The notes below the pieces were generated by a model. It saw nothing but the letters and a program-made list of their open reading frames with translations, had not been told where the DNA came from and searched no databases. A DNA stretch of 64,000 bases, taken from assembly GCA_964389685.1 (NCBI GenBank), contig CAYMFM010000004.1, forward strand, positions 62,001 through 126,000, given 5' to 3'. The translations under genes were made by a program, and so were the position numbers. The DNA comes from G020353115 sp964389685 (GTDB taxonomy: Bacteria; Bacteroidota; Bacteroidia; Bacteroidales; VadinHA17). This document shows positions 16,532 through 25,945 of the stretch, piece after piece (position 1 is the stretch's first letter; each line of letters opens with the position of its first letter).

Positions 16532-19500
16532 TCAAGGTTTCCGCAAAAAAGAAAGCATCATTTCCTTTGCCCAGAGATGATTCGGGTCGAGTTGCAGGGC
16601 TTTTTCAAACAGGGCTGATGCTTTTGCATTACTTCCTTTCCCCAGATAACCCAATCCCTGCATGAAATATGCGGAAGCCTGCCTCCTGTTTGCTTCCATG
16701 TCCTCACCGAACTTGGCGAAGAAATCAATCTCATTTGTCTGTGAAAGCGACTCCGTCCCCAACATGATAAGTTGTTCGTATATCCGGTCCGCGCGTTCAG
16801 CATCGCTGAGTTTCTCACTGGCGAGTCCCACATAGTATATGTATTCGTTGTTCATCCGTTGGTCAGAGGCAGCTTTCTGATAATGCATTTTAGCTTTTCC
16901 CGGTTGATTGGTCAGGTCATAACCCAGTCCAGTATAATATTCGATCTGGGCATTTCGAATGTAATTTTCTGCACGGCCCAGCTGGTGGTTTTCGGGGTAC
17001 TCATCTGCCATGAGAAAATCATCCAGAGCTTCCTTGTAATTACCCATTCTCATCCGTTGCAATCCTCTCAGCAGGTGGGCATTTACATGGATCTCATGAA
17101 GGTCCCGTGAGCCCTCCTGGCTATGGAAAAAGTAATCTGTCAGGTAACGAATGGCTCTGTTGTATTCTTCCGCATGGACCAGTACCTTTATTTCACGTAT
17201 CAGCGCATCTTCCCGTTTCATCAGGTATTGATGGTTCTCAGTCAGTAGTTTCAGCCTTTTCTCAATTGGAGCACCCTGTTTTTCATACAACAGGTCAAGT
17301 TCATAATAATACCGGGGTTCCTCCCTGTTATGCTGAATGGCGGATTCATAGGCTTCAATGGCTTTTCCCGGATCATCCAGGTAATTGGAATAGCCCCATC
17401 CGAGATTCCGGTAAGCTAAGGAAAGATCCATCTCCAATCGTACTGCCTCTTGCCAGTCTTTCATCGCTTTTTCAGGTTGTTTATCAAAAAGCAGGTTTCC
17501 GCGGTAATAATGGGCACGGGAATCATCCGGTGCATATTCCAGGGCAGTCTGATAAACCGGCAATGATTCCAGGCGATAGGGGAAACAATAATCCGTAGGC
17601 AAAGTTCGTGCTTTTCGGAAACTCTCCCGGGCCAATGTTTCGTTTCCTTTCTGATGGTACAGGTATCCCAGGTAATAATAGATGGTGGGGTAGTTTTGAA
17701 CTTTTTCTGAGCCGGATTTACCAGCAAATGTTAACAGGGCAATCGATTCATCATAGAGCCCTGAGTTCAGGTACTCCACTGCCAGTTCAAGATACGATTC
17801 CGGATTATTACCCATCCTTTGGGTCGGCAGTTCCGGCCGGTAACCCTCCGGATCCGGTTTGGTTATGTTGTTTTGAAGCAGGTATCTTTCATTCAAGGCC
17901 CTGAAATTCAATGGATCGAAGGCAAGGACGCGGGCTGCGATCACTTCCGCTTTCTCCTTCTCACCAGTTCTGCGAAGAATTGCACATTTCAGATTCAGTG
18001 CATTGAGGTTTTGCGAATTGGTAATCAAGGAGTTGTCCAAATGTTGAATCGCTTGTTGAAAGTCGTTTCTGACAGCGGATATTTGGGCAAGGTGATAATA
18101 TCCTGCAGAACGGAATTCATAATCCCACAGGGCACGATAGAGCGTGTCAATAGCTTCCTCATATTTCCCCTGTTTCTGGAGGATCAATCCCAGGTAATAC
18201 AGGGGTTCACAATCTCTTGGACGGGTATAATCTTTTGTTAACCGTTGAATGGCTTTGCGAAAATACCCTGCGGCAATCTCATAGTATCCTCGTTCTTTAT
18301 AGTGGAGCCCCATCTGGTTATTGCAACGGATATCTCCGGGGTCCCTTGATAATGCTTCACGAAAATAATCGGTTGGATCCATTCGTGCATTATGAAACTG
18401 TTTAATTCGTAATCCAGTCAGGTAGAGCTCCTCTATGTTTTCGATCTCTTCAGGCTGCAGGGGAGGTTTCACTGCTTCAGGAAGTTCAGTTACCTTCTCC
18501 AAACGTATCGGCTGATAACGGATCAATTCCCTGTTTTGGCTATCCAGCAATATCAGGCTCAGATCCTCATCATCAATGGGATCATTCAGATGAATTTCAC
18601 GCGAGTATGGCTCAGAAGGATCAATGGTGATCCCTTCTTCAAAGAGGAGTTCTGAACCATGCATTACCTTAATTTTCGCACCCCTGTATCTTTCAGTTGT
18701 ATTTGCCGCGATGAAGACGGTATCTCCGGGTCTTGTTTCCAGGTTCAGGAGACCGTTCAGGTTGGCAGTTTTCGCTCCTGAAGTTTCCCGGATCGGATAC
18801 CAGTGCTGTTTGAATTCTTTGATTTCGTAAGGTTTGATCCAGCTGTAATCGGGTTGGTTATCAGAATATGCTCCTGTCATCAGTTCGGCATAGGGAGTGT
18901 CATTATCTGTCAGCACACGGGTGTCCCACATGGCACCCCTAGGTCCCGGCCCCCATTCCCATAATTTTGCCCCGGTTACAATGTGTGGATTGCCAACGTG
19001 CATTGTACCGGCGTTTTTACCATGATCATAACCGGCAAGAAATCCCTCCTTCAGATCGTGTGCAAAAAAAGAAACCGGTTCGGGGTGATTCTTCCACCAG
19101 CTTGCATCGATACCGCCGGAATAGTATTCCCTGCTTACGTATGATTCACGGGTTACGGGCCAGTGACTGAAACTGTTCTTTGCATGATAGGTGGCAATCT
19201 GAGTGCTGGGAGGGAAAATGATCTGGTAATCGGCGTTGGCGTGTGTGGCTACGTTTGCCCAGTACAATATGGAATGAATATTCTCAGTCTGGTTCATCAG
19301 GGTTCCGCTAACTTCGATATAGGATTTATCAGGATATAGCGTGATGCCTATGATCCACCTCATCCGGTGCCTGGGTTCCGTTTCACCAATCCATATGGTG
19401 CTGCTGCCATTTTCATTCTGCACCATTGTATAGTCAACCGGTAAAAAGGTGGAAGCCCTGTGGTGATGAAAGACACAAAATTCGATTCCACCGGATATCC

Positions 19501-19933
19501 ATGCTCCGAGCATGCCGATAATAGCTGGTTTGATAACACGCTGACGGTAAAACACCTCATAGCCATTCGTTTTATCCGTGGCATAGAGAAGCTTTCCACC
19601 GATCTCCGGCAGGACACATAATTTTATGTACTTGTTTTCAAGATAGAGCGCATTGTAAACGACATCTTCTTTATCATTCGAAAGGTTATCCTGCAATGGG
19701 TAAGGATAGATTACCCTGCTGGCTCCCTGGTAGGATTGATTGCGGAAGAACATTGGATTGACATCCGGTGGGTGGATCAGGTAGGTTGGCAGTGTAAGGG
19801 TATCTTCCCAGATGTTCACCACACCATCAAACTGACCCTTTACAGGTAAACTGAGAATCAGACAGATAATGAGAAGGATATTAACCCTGATATAAACTGT
19901 AATCCGCCTGAAGGGAAGAAAAGTAGCCATCAC
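16532..19933 (-). CDS. DUF5107 and TPR-repeat exported protein (copy 1)
   Basis: This 1133-residue protein has an N-terminal signal segment (VNILLIICLILSLPVKGQ) and then a DUF5107-type domain in roughly the first 350 residues, with LPEIGGKLLYATDK, GIEFCVFHHHRAS and WIIGITLYPDKSY. From about residue 500 to the end it is a long series of tetratricopeptide repeats (GYYHLAQISAV, YYYLGYLYHQKGNE, ALDDFLMADEYPE). DUF5107 resembles galactose-mutarotase-like/GH beta domains, so carbohydrate contact is plausible, but no activity is established here. A paralogue with the same architecture lies at 59051-62212, next to a GH2 gene. It is divergent from the URO-D gene at 20119. Confidence 0.85.
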   Translation of the reverse strand: MMATFLPFRRITVYIRVNILLIICLILSLPVKGQFDGVVNIWEDTLTLPTYLIHPPDVNPMFFRNQSYQGASRVIYPYPLQDNLSNDKEDVVYNALYLENKYIKLCVLPEIGGKLLYATDKTNGYEVFYRQRVIKPAIIGMLGAWISGGIEFCVFHHHRASTFLPVDYTMVQNENGSSTIWIGETEPRHRMRWIIGITLYPDKSYIEVSGTLMNQTENIHSILYWANVATHANADYQIIFPPSTQIATYHAKNSFSHWPVTRESYVSREYYSGGIDASWWKNHPEPVSFFAHDLKEGFLAGYDHGKNAGTMHVGNPHIVTGAKLWEWGPGPRGAMWDTRVLTDNDTPYAELMTGAYSDNQPDYSWIKPYEIKEFKQHWYPIRETSGAKTANLNGLLNLETRPGDTVFIAANTTERYRGAKIKVMHGSELLFEEGITIDPSEPYSREIHLNDPIDDEDLSLILLDSQNRELIRYQPIRLEKVTELPEAVKPPLQPEEIENIEELYLTGLRIKQFHNARMDPTDYFREALSRDPGDIRCNNQMGLHYKERGYYEIAAGYFRKAIQRLTKDYTRPRDCEPLYYLGLILQKQGKYEEAIDTLYRALWDYEFRSAGYYHLAQISAVRNDFQQAIQHLDNSLITNSQNLNALNLKCAILRRTGEKEKAEVIAARVLAFDPLNFRALNERYLLQNNITKPDPEGYRPELPTQRMGNNPESYLELAVEYLNSGLYDESIALLTFAGKSGSEKVQNYPTIYYYLGYLYHQKGNETLARESFRKARTLPTDYCFPYRLESLPVYQTALEYAPDDSRAHYYRGNLLFDKQPEKAMKDWQEAVRLEMDLSLAYRNLGWGYSNYLDDPGKAIEAYESAIQHNREEPRYYYELDLLYEKQGAPIEKRLKLLTENHQYLMKREDALIREIKVLVHAEEYNRAIRYLTDYFFHSQEGSRDLHEIHVNAHLLRGLQRMRMGNYKEALDDFLMADEYPENHQLGRAENYIRNAQIEYYTGLGYDLTNQPGKAKMHYQKAASDQRMNNEYIYYVGLASEKLSDAERADRIYEQLIMLGTESLSQTNEIDFFAKFGEDMEANRRQASAYFMQGLGYLGKGSNAKASALFEKALQLDPNHLWAKEMMLSFLRKP

Positions 19934-20118
19934 TTGTTTATTTATTCCGGTGGTATGAGATCATTCAACGATCAATCCTTCCCAACTGAACGTTGTTCGG
20001 ACGGGAATGATCTTTATCCGAAAGATAAGTACAGCGTTAAAGATAATACCCATAAACCGGAAGAAAAAAATAGCAGGCGCATTAATTTTATCTACTTTTA
20101 TGAAGCAAAGGTATTATC

Positions 20119-21138
20119 ATGACCGACAAACAATGGCAAACACTGGTTAATGTAATAAACGGGGAAACTTTTGATCCCCTTCCTGTCGGTTTTATCATTG
20201 ATTCTCCCTGGTTACCCAACTGGTATGGCATTCCAATTCTTGATTACTTTTCCAATGATGATCTGTGGTTCCGGGCAAATATAAAAGCGATTGAAACGTT
20301 TCCTGAAGTGATGTTCTTCCCCGGATTCTGGTCTGAATTTGGCATGTGCAGCGAACCGTCTGCTTTTGGTGCCAGGTGTTCCTTTCCGCAAAACGAATTC
20401 CCTCATGCTCATAAATGTATTCATTCAGTGGAGGAGATAAGCAGGATGGCTAAACCGGATCCACAAACGGACGGTTTGGGCCCGCTTATCCTTAACCGGT
20501 TAAAGATCAACAGGAAAAGAATTGAAGATGCAGGTCACAAAATACGCTTTTCCGTCTCAAGGGGACCGTTAAACATTGCATCCTTTTTGATGGGAACCAC
20601 GGAATTCCTGACAGCTCTGTTGACACATCCCGAAGAGATACATGCAATGATCCGGATCATTACTGATTATTTGATCGAATGGCATGAATTACAAAAAAGC
20701 AGCTTCAGTGACATTGATGGAATTTTGGTCCTTGATGACATCATCGGTTTTATCAGTGAGGAGCAGTTCAGGGAATTCGGCCTTCCTTACTTTTTGGAGA
20801 TTTTTAACAGGAATGTCACCATAAAATTTTTGCATAATGATGCAAATTGTATGGAATCCATCCGCTGCCTGCAGGAAATGGGAGTGAACCTGTTTAACAT
20901 GGGGTACGAAACCGATCTTAATCAACTCAAAGAACTGACTGACAATCAAATCACCATGCTTGGTAATATTCCACCCCGGGATGTCCTGGCAAAAGGGAAA
21001 CCTGGGGATGTTATGCGTTCAGTTCGGGAATCAATAGAGGGACTGAATGAGAAATCACGCGTGATATTATCCTGCGGGGGCGGAATGCCACCTGGTGTTT
21101 CAACAGAAAACATAAATGCTTTTATTCAGACTGTATGA
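20119..21138 (+). CDS. Uroporphyrinogen decarboxylase-family protein (URO-D/methyltransferase-like), copy 1
   Basis: This 339-residue TIM-barrel protein is of the URO-D superfamily but is not a haem-pathway HemE. Likely zinc-site elements of the methyltransferase (MtaA/MtbA-like) branch are FLHNDANCMESI and ILSCGGGMPPGVSTENI. Such genes recur in carbohydrate and sulfatase loci of Bacteroidota with unknown substrates. A second member sits at 42850. The stop codon overlaps a leftover sulfatase C-terminus in another frame (21131-21247), a sign of past rearrangement at this spot. Confidence 0.83.
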   Translation: MTDKQWQTLVNVINGETFDPLPVGFIIDSPWLPNWYGIPILDYFSNDDLWFRANIKAIETFPEVMFFPGFWSEFGMCSEPSAFGARCSFPQNEFPHAHKCIHSVEEISRMAKPDPQTDGLGPLILNRLKINRKRIEDAGHKIRFSVSRGPLNIASFLMGTTEFLTALLTHPEEIHAMIRIITDYLIEWHELQKSSFSDIDGILVLDDIIGFISEEQFREFGLPYFLEIFNRNVTIKFLHNDANCMESIRCLQEMGVNLFNMGYETDLNQLKELTDNQITMLGNIPPRDVLAKGKPGDVMRSVRESIEGLNEKSRVILSCGGGMPPGVSTENINAFIQTV

Positions 21139-21247
21139 TCATTCGGTCGATCCCTGTGAAAACAGGAATATTGCAGAAGAGAAACCGGAAATTGTGGATA
21201 GCCTGATGATCATCCTGGAAAGAGGGAATACAAGTATTTATGAATAG
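21131..21247 (+). pseudogene. Sulfatase C-terminal remnant
   Basis: In the frame offset from the URO-D stop, 38 codons read LYDHSVDPCENRNIAEEKPE, then IVDSLMIILERG, and end at TAG 21245-21247. This is the conserved C-terminal tail of S1 sulfatases (ELYDHSxDPxENxNLA). No other part of a sulfatase lies upstream; the preceding sequence encodes the URO-D protein. The remainder of the 21139-21395 gap shows nothing recognisable. Confidence 0.55.
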
Positions 21248-21395
21248 TGAACAGGATAAGAAGAATTGGCGTGGTATTTGATAATGAAAATACGAATCGA
21301 TTGAAGGCGGATATTGTTCCTGTATCCGTTTTATTCCTTATTTTCACAACCGGACTCCGGATGCTTGAACTAATTTTACATTCATCAACAAACAA

Positions 21396-23762
21396 ATGGC
21401 GAAAATGAAAAAGAGGAAAAAGATTAAAAAGCATGTAATGATGGGCTCAATCCTGACCGGATTATTGTTAATCCAGTTTACCGTGAATGAAGGGGATTTT
21501 GAAAAGGCTCTTTCAGAAAAAATGGATGCGTATAAAACAAATTATCCGATGGAGATGGTCTATATCCATACGGACAGGGATGTTTATTCCCCGGGAGATG
21601 AGCTCTTTTTCAAAGCCTATATCAGGGATCTCTATTCATTTATACCATCGGAGCAGAGTGAGATATTGAATCTTGCACTGATGAATTATCAGGGAAAGAT
21701 CGTTTTGAATAACCTGTTTGAGATTAAGGGGAGCCAGGTAGCTGGTAAACTCCTGTTTGCTAATACAATACCCGAAGGGAAATATTTCCTTATCGGTTTT
21801 ACTGAACTGATGCGTGAATGGAAACCTGAACATGTTTTTATTAAGGAGCTGTTTGTTAAGACCATCTCCTTTCCCAGCACCATCATTCATCTCTCCACTC
21901 CCCCCGATACAATGTATAACCCTGGTGATGAGGTAGAAATAGATGTTACTTTGCTTTCCGCGGAAGGTAAAACCATTCGAAATTCGTTCACTTATGACAT
22001 CAGAAAAAATGGCGCCTCATTTTTTTCTGGAGAGGGAAAAACAGAGAGAACGGGTAAATCAGTAATTCATGTGCAACTTCCCGAATTTCAGGATCCTGCA
22101 TTAATCACACTTGACATGACTGTAGAACGTTTAAGAACCAGTGAGAAGAGTTCTATCGTTATTCCGACTACCGGGTTACCCTATACTGTTGATTTTTTCC
22201 CCGAAGGGGGGAACCTGATCGATGGTGTTGAGACAAAAGTTGGATTTGTTGCAAAGGATTACTTTGGCAATGTAGCAGAAATTGAAGGTCAGATCCTTGA
22301 CCCGGACAATAATGTTCTGACCCATTTCAAAAGCTGGTTTAACGGACTCGGATATTTTAACTATACCCCGGATAGAAACAGACCTGCCAAAGTTAAACTC
22401 ACAAGTCCCAGGGGTGTCGATGATCCAATTGATCTTCCTGAGGTGTCTTTAAAAGGAGCAATGATCGCTCTAAGAGGAAGATCAGATGATCATCTCTCAT
22501 TTGATATCGTGAATACGGTTGATGGAAATGACAACCCATTCCATGTTGTTGCGGAACAGAATGGTGAGATCATCTGGTATCGATCCTATCCGATTGATAA
22601 AACGATACAGTTTACCATACCCGTCTCAGATCTTCCGGGAGGGGTGATCCATGTTACGCTCTTTAATTCCCGGGGAGATGCACTGAGTCACAGGGCAGTA
22701 TTTCTTAAAAAAACCAATTCAATAGTTCAGGTAAAAACAGATCAAAATGAATATATCCCGAAAGAGGAAGTGAAACTGAACATCGAAATGCAGAACGCTG
22801 AGGGAGCTATGATAGCGGCAGACCTCAGTGTTTCAGTTACCGATGCAAACCTTAATCCCGATTGGAACCAGGATCCTGATATCTTTTCCTACTGCCAACT
22901 TGGCCCCGGGATTGGAAAATTCCCTTTGCCGCCGGGCTATTTTAATAAGAAAGCCAACGAAATAGAAGCAGATCTTGATATTATGATGCTGGCAATCCGG
23001 GATGAGAAATTCAACTGGATCACCCTGATGGGTGAAGAAACCGGTCCGCCTGAGAGGAAAACCAGTCAGAATATACTTGGGGTAATAAGGAATTCGTACC
23101 GGTTGGATCACATTGGAATGTTGTATTCTCAGATTGAGAATTCCCAGTTTTTTAATCGGTATATTTTAAAATACAATCTGATATTTCCTGAATATTATTT
23201 GGTTAACCAAAGGTATTTTACAGAAACAAAAAAAGAAGAAGACCAGCACTTTCGTGATAACTGGGTTCAGGATCAGCTGGCAAGTGGAACACCCATCCTG
23301 GATGTCATCCGGAGGATTAAAAACTTCCAACTCATGGACAACAAGATTGTCTTTTATGGTCCGAATTCAATATTAAATCAGGAAGGAGCGCTCATTGTGT
23401 TCAATGGAATAAAAATGGGAACGGATGTCAGGACCTTAAGCAACTTAAACCCTCATGATATTGGGAATATCAAAGTTATCACAAATCCTTCTGAAGTGCT
23501 TATGTACACTGGATTTAATCCCGTAGGTATTATAGAAATCACCACCAAGGGGGGAGTAGGACCTGAGGAAGATACGGCTGATGAAATCCAGGAATACAGT
23601 CCAACATTGTATTGGAATCCGTTCGTTTATACCCTGGAAGAGAGGGAGACATCCCTGTCGTTTAAAAGTACGTTTATGAAATCAAGCTATACTATCGTGG
23701 TGCAGGGTATCGATGAAAACGGAAATCCGGTATATGAGACAAAAGATTTCTCGGTATATTAG
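21396..23762 (+). CDS. MG2-domain/TonB-plug-like surface protein
   Basis: This 788-residue exported protein has a basic, hydrophobic N-terminus (HVMMGSILTGLLLIQF). Next comes a macroglobulin MG2-type beta domain signalled by MVYIHTDRDVYSPGDELFFKAY, followed by further beta-sandwich modules including YTVDFFPEGGNLIDGV. The last part, about residues 620-720, resembles a TonB-receptor plug: ALIVFNGIKMGTD, LNPHDIGNIKVI and GFNPVGIIEITTKGG. No barrel follows. Proteins of this layout are common in Bacteroidota and are thought to act at the outer membrane; the ligand is unknown. A helper role in substrate capture is only an inference. Confidence 0.78.
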   Translation: MAKMKKRKKIKKHVMMGSILTGLLLIQFTVNEGDFEKALSEKMDAYKTNYPMEMVYIHTDRDVYSPGDELFFKAYIRDLYSFIPSEQSEILNLALMNYQGKIVLNNLFEIKGSQVAGKLLFANTIPEGKYFLIGFTELMREWKPEHVFIKELFVKTISFPSTIIHLSTPPDTMYNPGDEVEIDVTLLSAEGKTIRNSFTYDIRKNGASFFSGEGKTERTGKSVIHVQLPEFQDPALITLDMTVERLRTSEKSSIVIPTTGLPYTVDFFPEGGNLIDGVETKVGFVAKDYFGNVAEIEGQILDPDNNVLTHFKSWFNGLGYFNYTPDRNRPAKVKLTSPRGVDDPIDLPEVSLKGAMIALRGRSDDHLSFDIVNTVDGNDNPFHVVAEQNGEIIWYRSYPIDKTIQFTIPVSDLPGGVIHVTLFNSRGDALSHRAVFLKKTNSIVQVKTDQNEYIPKEEVKLNIEMQNAEGAMIAADLSVSVTDANLNPDWNQDPDIFSYCQLGPGIGKFPLPPGYFNKKANEIEADLDIMMLAIRDEKFNWITLMGEETGPPERKTSQNILGVIRNSYRLDHIGMLYSQIENSQFFNRYILKYNLIFPEYYLVNQRYFTETKKEEDQHFRDNWVQDQLASGTPILDVIRRIKNFQLMDNKIVFYGPNSILNQEGALIVFNGIKMGTDVRTLSNLNPHDIGNIKVITNPSEVLMYTGFNPVGIIEITTKGGVGPEEDTADEIQEYSPTLYWNPFVYTLEERETSLSFKSTFMKSSYTIVVQGIDENGNPVYETKDFSVY

Positions 23763-23908
23763 GCCTTAGTGTTCTGAAGCTTTCGGTTATGTGGTAAAGC
23801 ATGCAGCTCTTTTACCTGTGCGACATGCGGTCCCTTCCAAATACTTACTTTTTATCAACATCTACCAAATTAACGGCACTTTTCTTGATTTGCTGCCAAT
23901 AATTTGAT

Positions 23909-23916
23909 TATCTTTG
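23909..23916 (+). promoter_or_regulatory. Possible -7 element before the defence cassette
   Basis: TATCTTTG matches the Bacteroidota -7 consensus and TTTG at 23889-23892 could be its -33 partner, though the 16-nt spacing is short. It overlaps the only usable start codons of the AbiEi-like gene (TTG 23914, GTG 23917), so a real promoter here would give a nearly leaderless message. The rest of the 151-nt gap shows nothing else. Confidence 0.3.
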
Positions 23917-24663
23917 GTGCAAAATAATTTAATTATCGAAACAAAGTTTAAAATACAGGAGCTTAAACGTCAATTTGCTCAGAATAGTGTATTTACAACA
24001 TCTGAATTAGTTGATTTTTATTCAAAATATGAACCGTACATTCCAAGAGCGACAGTAAACTGGAGGGTATATGAACTGGTGAAACAAGGTGTTATTGATC
24101 GTATCGGCAAGGGTAAGTTTAAGTTAGGGCAATCTGTTTTTTTTATACCGGAAATCCCATCTAAGATTTTTAAAATCAATAAAACCATTAAAACTAACTT
24201 CCCATTTTTATTATACTGTATTTGGCCACAACAATGGATAAATGAGTTTTCACAGCATATATCAAATTCGGGTTTAATTTTAGTGGAGATTGAACGGGAT
24301 AGCGCTGAATCGGTATATCATTATTTGAAAGAATTTTCACAATCTGTATTTTATAAACCAGGCAAGGAATTATTACAGGATTATATTCATGGTATTGGAA
24401 GTGCATTACTGGTAAGGCATCTGGTAAGCGAAGCGCCTGTCCAGATTATACAGGGAGTTCCCACTGTGAGTATTGAAAAATTATTGGTGGATATTTCCTG
24501 TGATACTGAATTTGAGTATCTACAGGGAAGGGAAACCGGCCATATTTTTGAAAATGCATTTAACCGCTACAGTGTAAATCGGGCAAAGCTTTTGCGGTAT
24601 GCCAACAGGAAGAAGAAGAAAATAGAAGTAATGGAGATAGTTGAACGTAATAATCTTATTTAG
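23914..24663 (+). CDS. AbiEi-like antitoxin (type IV toxin-antitoxin)
   Basis: This roughly 249-residue protein has an N-terminal winged-helix segment (FTTSELVDFYSKYEP, RATVNWRVYELVKQGVIDRIGKGKFKLG) and a C-terminal domain typical of AbiEi relatives that sit before AbiEii toxins. In characterised AbiE systems this protein represses its own promoter and neutralises the toxin without stable contact. The start must be TTG 23914 or GTG 23917, because a TGA lies at 23905-23907 and no ATG follows before the helix-turn-helix. A 27-nt gap separates it from the toxin gene. Base composition is AT-rich compared with the genes to the left. Confidence 0.75.
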   Translation: MVQNNLIIETKFKIQELKRQFAQNSVFTTSELVDFYSKYEPYIPRATVNWRVYELVKQGVIDRIGKGKFKLGQSVFFIPEIPSKIFKINKTIKTNFPFLLYCIWPQQWINEFSQHISNSGLILVEIERDSAESVYHYLKEFSQSVFYKPGKELLQDYIHGIGSALLVRHLVSEAPVQIIQGVPTVSIEKLLVDISCDTEFEYLQGRETGHIFENAFNRYSVNRAKLLRYANRKKKKIEVMEIVERNNLI

Positions 24664-24690
24664 AACATTTGATTAAAAAGATCAAGCAAA

Positions 24691-25764
24691 ATGATTTCAA
24701 ATGATTGCTTAAGTATCGAATGGATTAATACAGTATCTGTAAAGAACAACAAGGCAGATAAAATCCTGGTTGAAAAAGTTATAAGGGCATTACGATTATT
24801 GGAAGGGCTGGCTGAAGCTCAACTGAAATTTGTTTTTAAAGGAGGTACTTCCCTGATGCTTCTGTTTGATTCAACCAAAAGATTGTCCATTGATATCGAT
24901 ATAATTATGGAGAATAAAATTGAGCTTGAAAAATATTTTGATGAGATAGTAAAAAATAAAGGATTCACCCGGCAAAAATTACAAGAAAGAAATAGTATCA
25001 TACATATTGAAAAAACACATTATAAATTTTTTTATAAACCAGTATATAAAACTTCACAAAGTGAGGAATACATTCTTTTAGACATATTATTTGAAAAACC
25101 ACTATATAATAAGTTGATAGAGTTACCTATCGATTCAACATTTGTAAAACAAGACAGCCCAACTTTAAAAGTTAAAACCCCTGATTTTGATAATATCCTG
25201 GGCGATAAACTTACGGCTTTTGCACCCGAAACAGCAGGCATACCCTATGAAAGAAATGGCCAGAGCATGGCCATGGAAATTATGAAACAATTATATGACA
25301 TCGGTTCATTATTTGATCATTGCTCTGATGTTAAAGCTATAAAAGAAGCCTTTTCAGATTTTGCCATTCACCAGTTAAAAATCAGAGAATTAGGTGATGA
25401 CAAAAGCATTGTTCTGGATGACATTTATGATTCAGCTCTTACTATTTGCACCCGGGGTAAAGATGGAGGTGCAAATTTTGATAAACTTCAACAGGGAATC
25501 AGGCAGGTTAATCCGTTTATTTTCTCTGAAAATTATCATATCGAGAAAGCGATTGTAGATGCTTCAAAAGCAGCTTACCTTGCAACCCTTATAAGGCATA
25601 ATAATACAGAATTTGAGAAATTCTCTAGTCCAATGCAAATTAAAAATTGGATCATAGAGCAACCTTTAAAAACCAGATTAAATAAATTAAAAAAATCAAA
25701 TCCTGAAGCTTTTTTTTACTGGTATAAAATATTTGAAATTGAGAAAATAAAACCACAATCATAA
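24691..25764 (+). CDS. AbiEii/AbiGii-type nucleotidyltransferase toxin
   Basis: This 357-residue protein carries the minimal nucleotidyltransferase motif of AbiEii toxins: FKGGTSL at about residues 49-55, followed by RLSIDIDI, with the acidic pair Asp68 and Asp70. ILGDKLTAFAPETAG further on matches the conserved lysine-bearing motif of the family. AbiEii-type enzymes inhibit growth by adding nucleotides to RNA; whether this one targets tRNA is not readable here. It directly follows the AbiEi-like gene. It is separated from the restriction genes by only 4 nt, so the toxin pair and the restriction system appear to share one transcript. Confidence 0.88.
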   Translation: MISNDCLSIEWINTVSVKNNKADKILVEKVIRALRLLEGLAEAQLKFVFKGGTSLMLLFDSTKRLSIDIDIIMENKIELEKYFDEIVKNKGFTRQKLQERNSIIHIEKTHYKFFYKPVYKTSQSEEYILLDILFEKPLYNKLIELPIDSTFVKQDSPTLKVKTPDFDNILGDKLTAFAPETAGIPYERNGQSMAMEIMKQLYDIGSLFDHCSDVKAIKEAFSDFAIHQLKIRELGDDKSIVLDDIYDSALTICTRGKDGGANFDKLQQGIRQVNPFIFSENYHIEKAIVDASKAAYLATLIRHNNTEFEKFSSPMQIKNWIIEQPLKTRLNKLKKSNPEAFFYWYKIFEIEKIKPQS

Positions 25765-25768
25765 AAAA

Positions 25769-25900
25769 ATGACACTTGCTGAAATAATAAAAGATTCAAA
25801 TTATAGATTGACACAGTTCAATCTTATTGAGATTTCTAATCTTGAAAGGAAAATTGTGACAAAGACAGACAAGAAAGGAAATATCGTTCCTTATATCTAA
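25769..25900 (+). pseudogene. N-terminal 43 codons of the nuclease-methylase, cut off by an in-frame TAA
   Basis: ATG 25769 follows the AbiEii stop by 4 nt and opens MTLAEIIKDSNYRLTQFNLI..., ending at TAA 25898-25900. The 45 nt after the stop, up to ATG 25946, are in the same frame and read CVVRNKSIKLIPEEA, flowing into the downstream ORF. The whole 25769-27883 stretch therefore looks like one gene interrupted by a nonsense codon, most simply AAA to TAA. Alternatives are a sequencing error or a real two-start arrangement. Confidence 0.7.
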
Positions 25901-25945
25901 TGTGTTGTACGGAACAAAAGCATTAAACTCATACCCGAAGAGGCT

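Noticed and set aside
20119..21138. HemE of haem biosynthesis
   Set aside because: The motifs fit the methyltransferase-like branch of the superfamily and no haem genes are nearby.
25769..25900. Treating the 43-codon frame as an independent small gene
   Set aside because: The same frame continues past the stop into the methylase with smooth coding sense, so a broken N-terminus is the simpler view.
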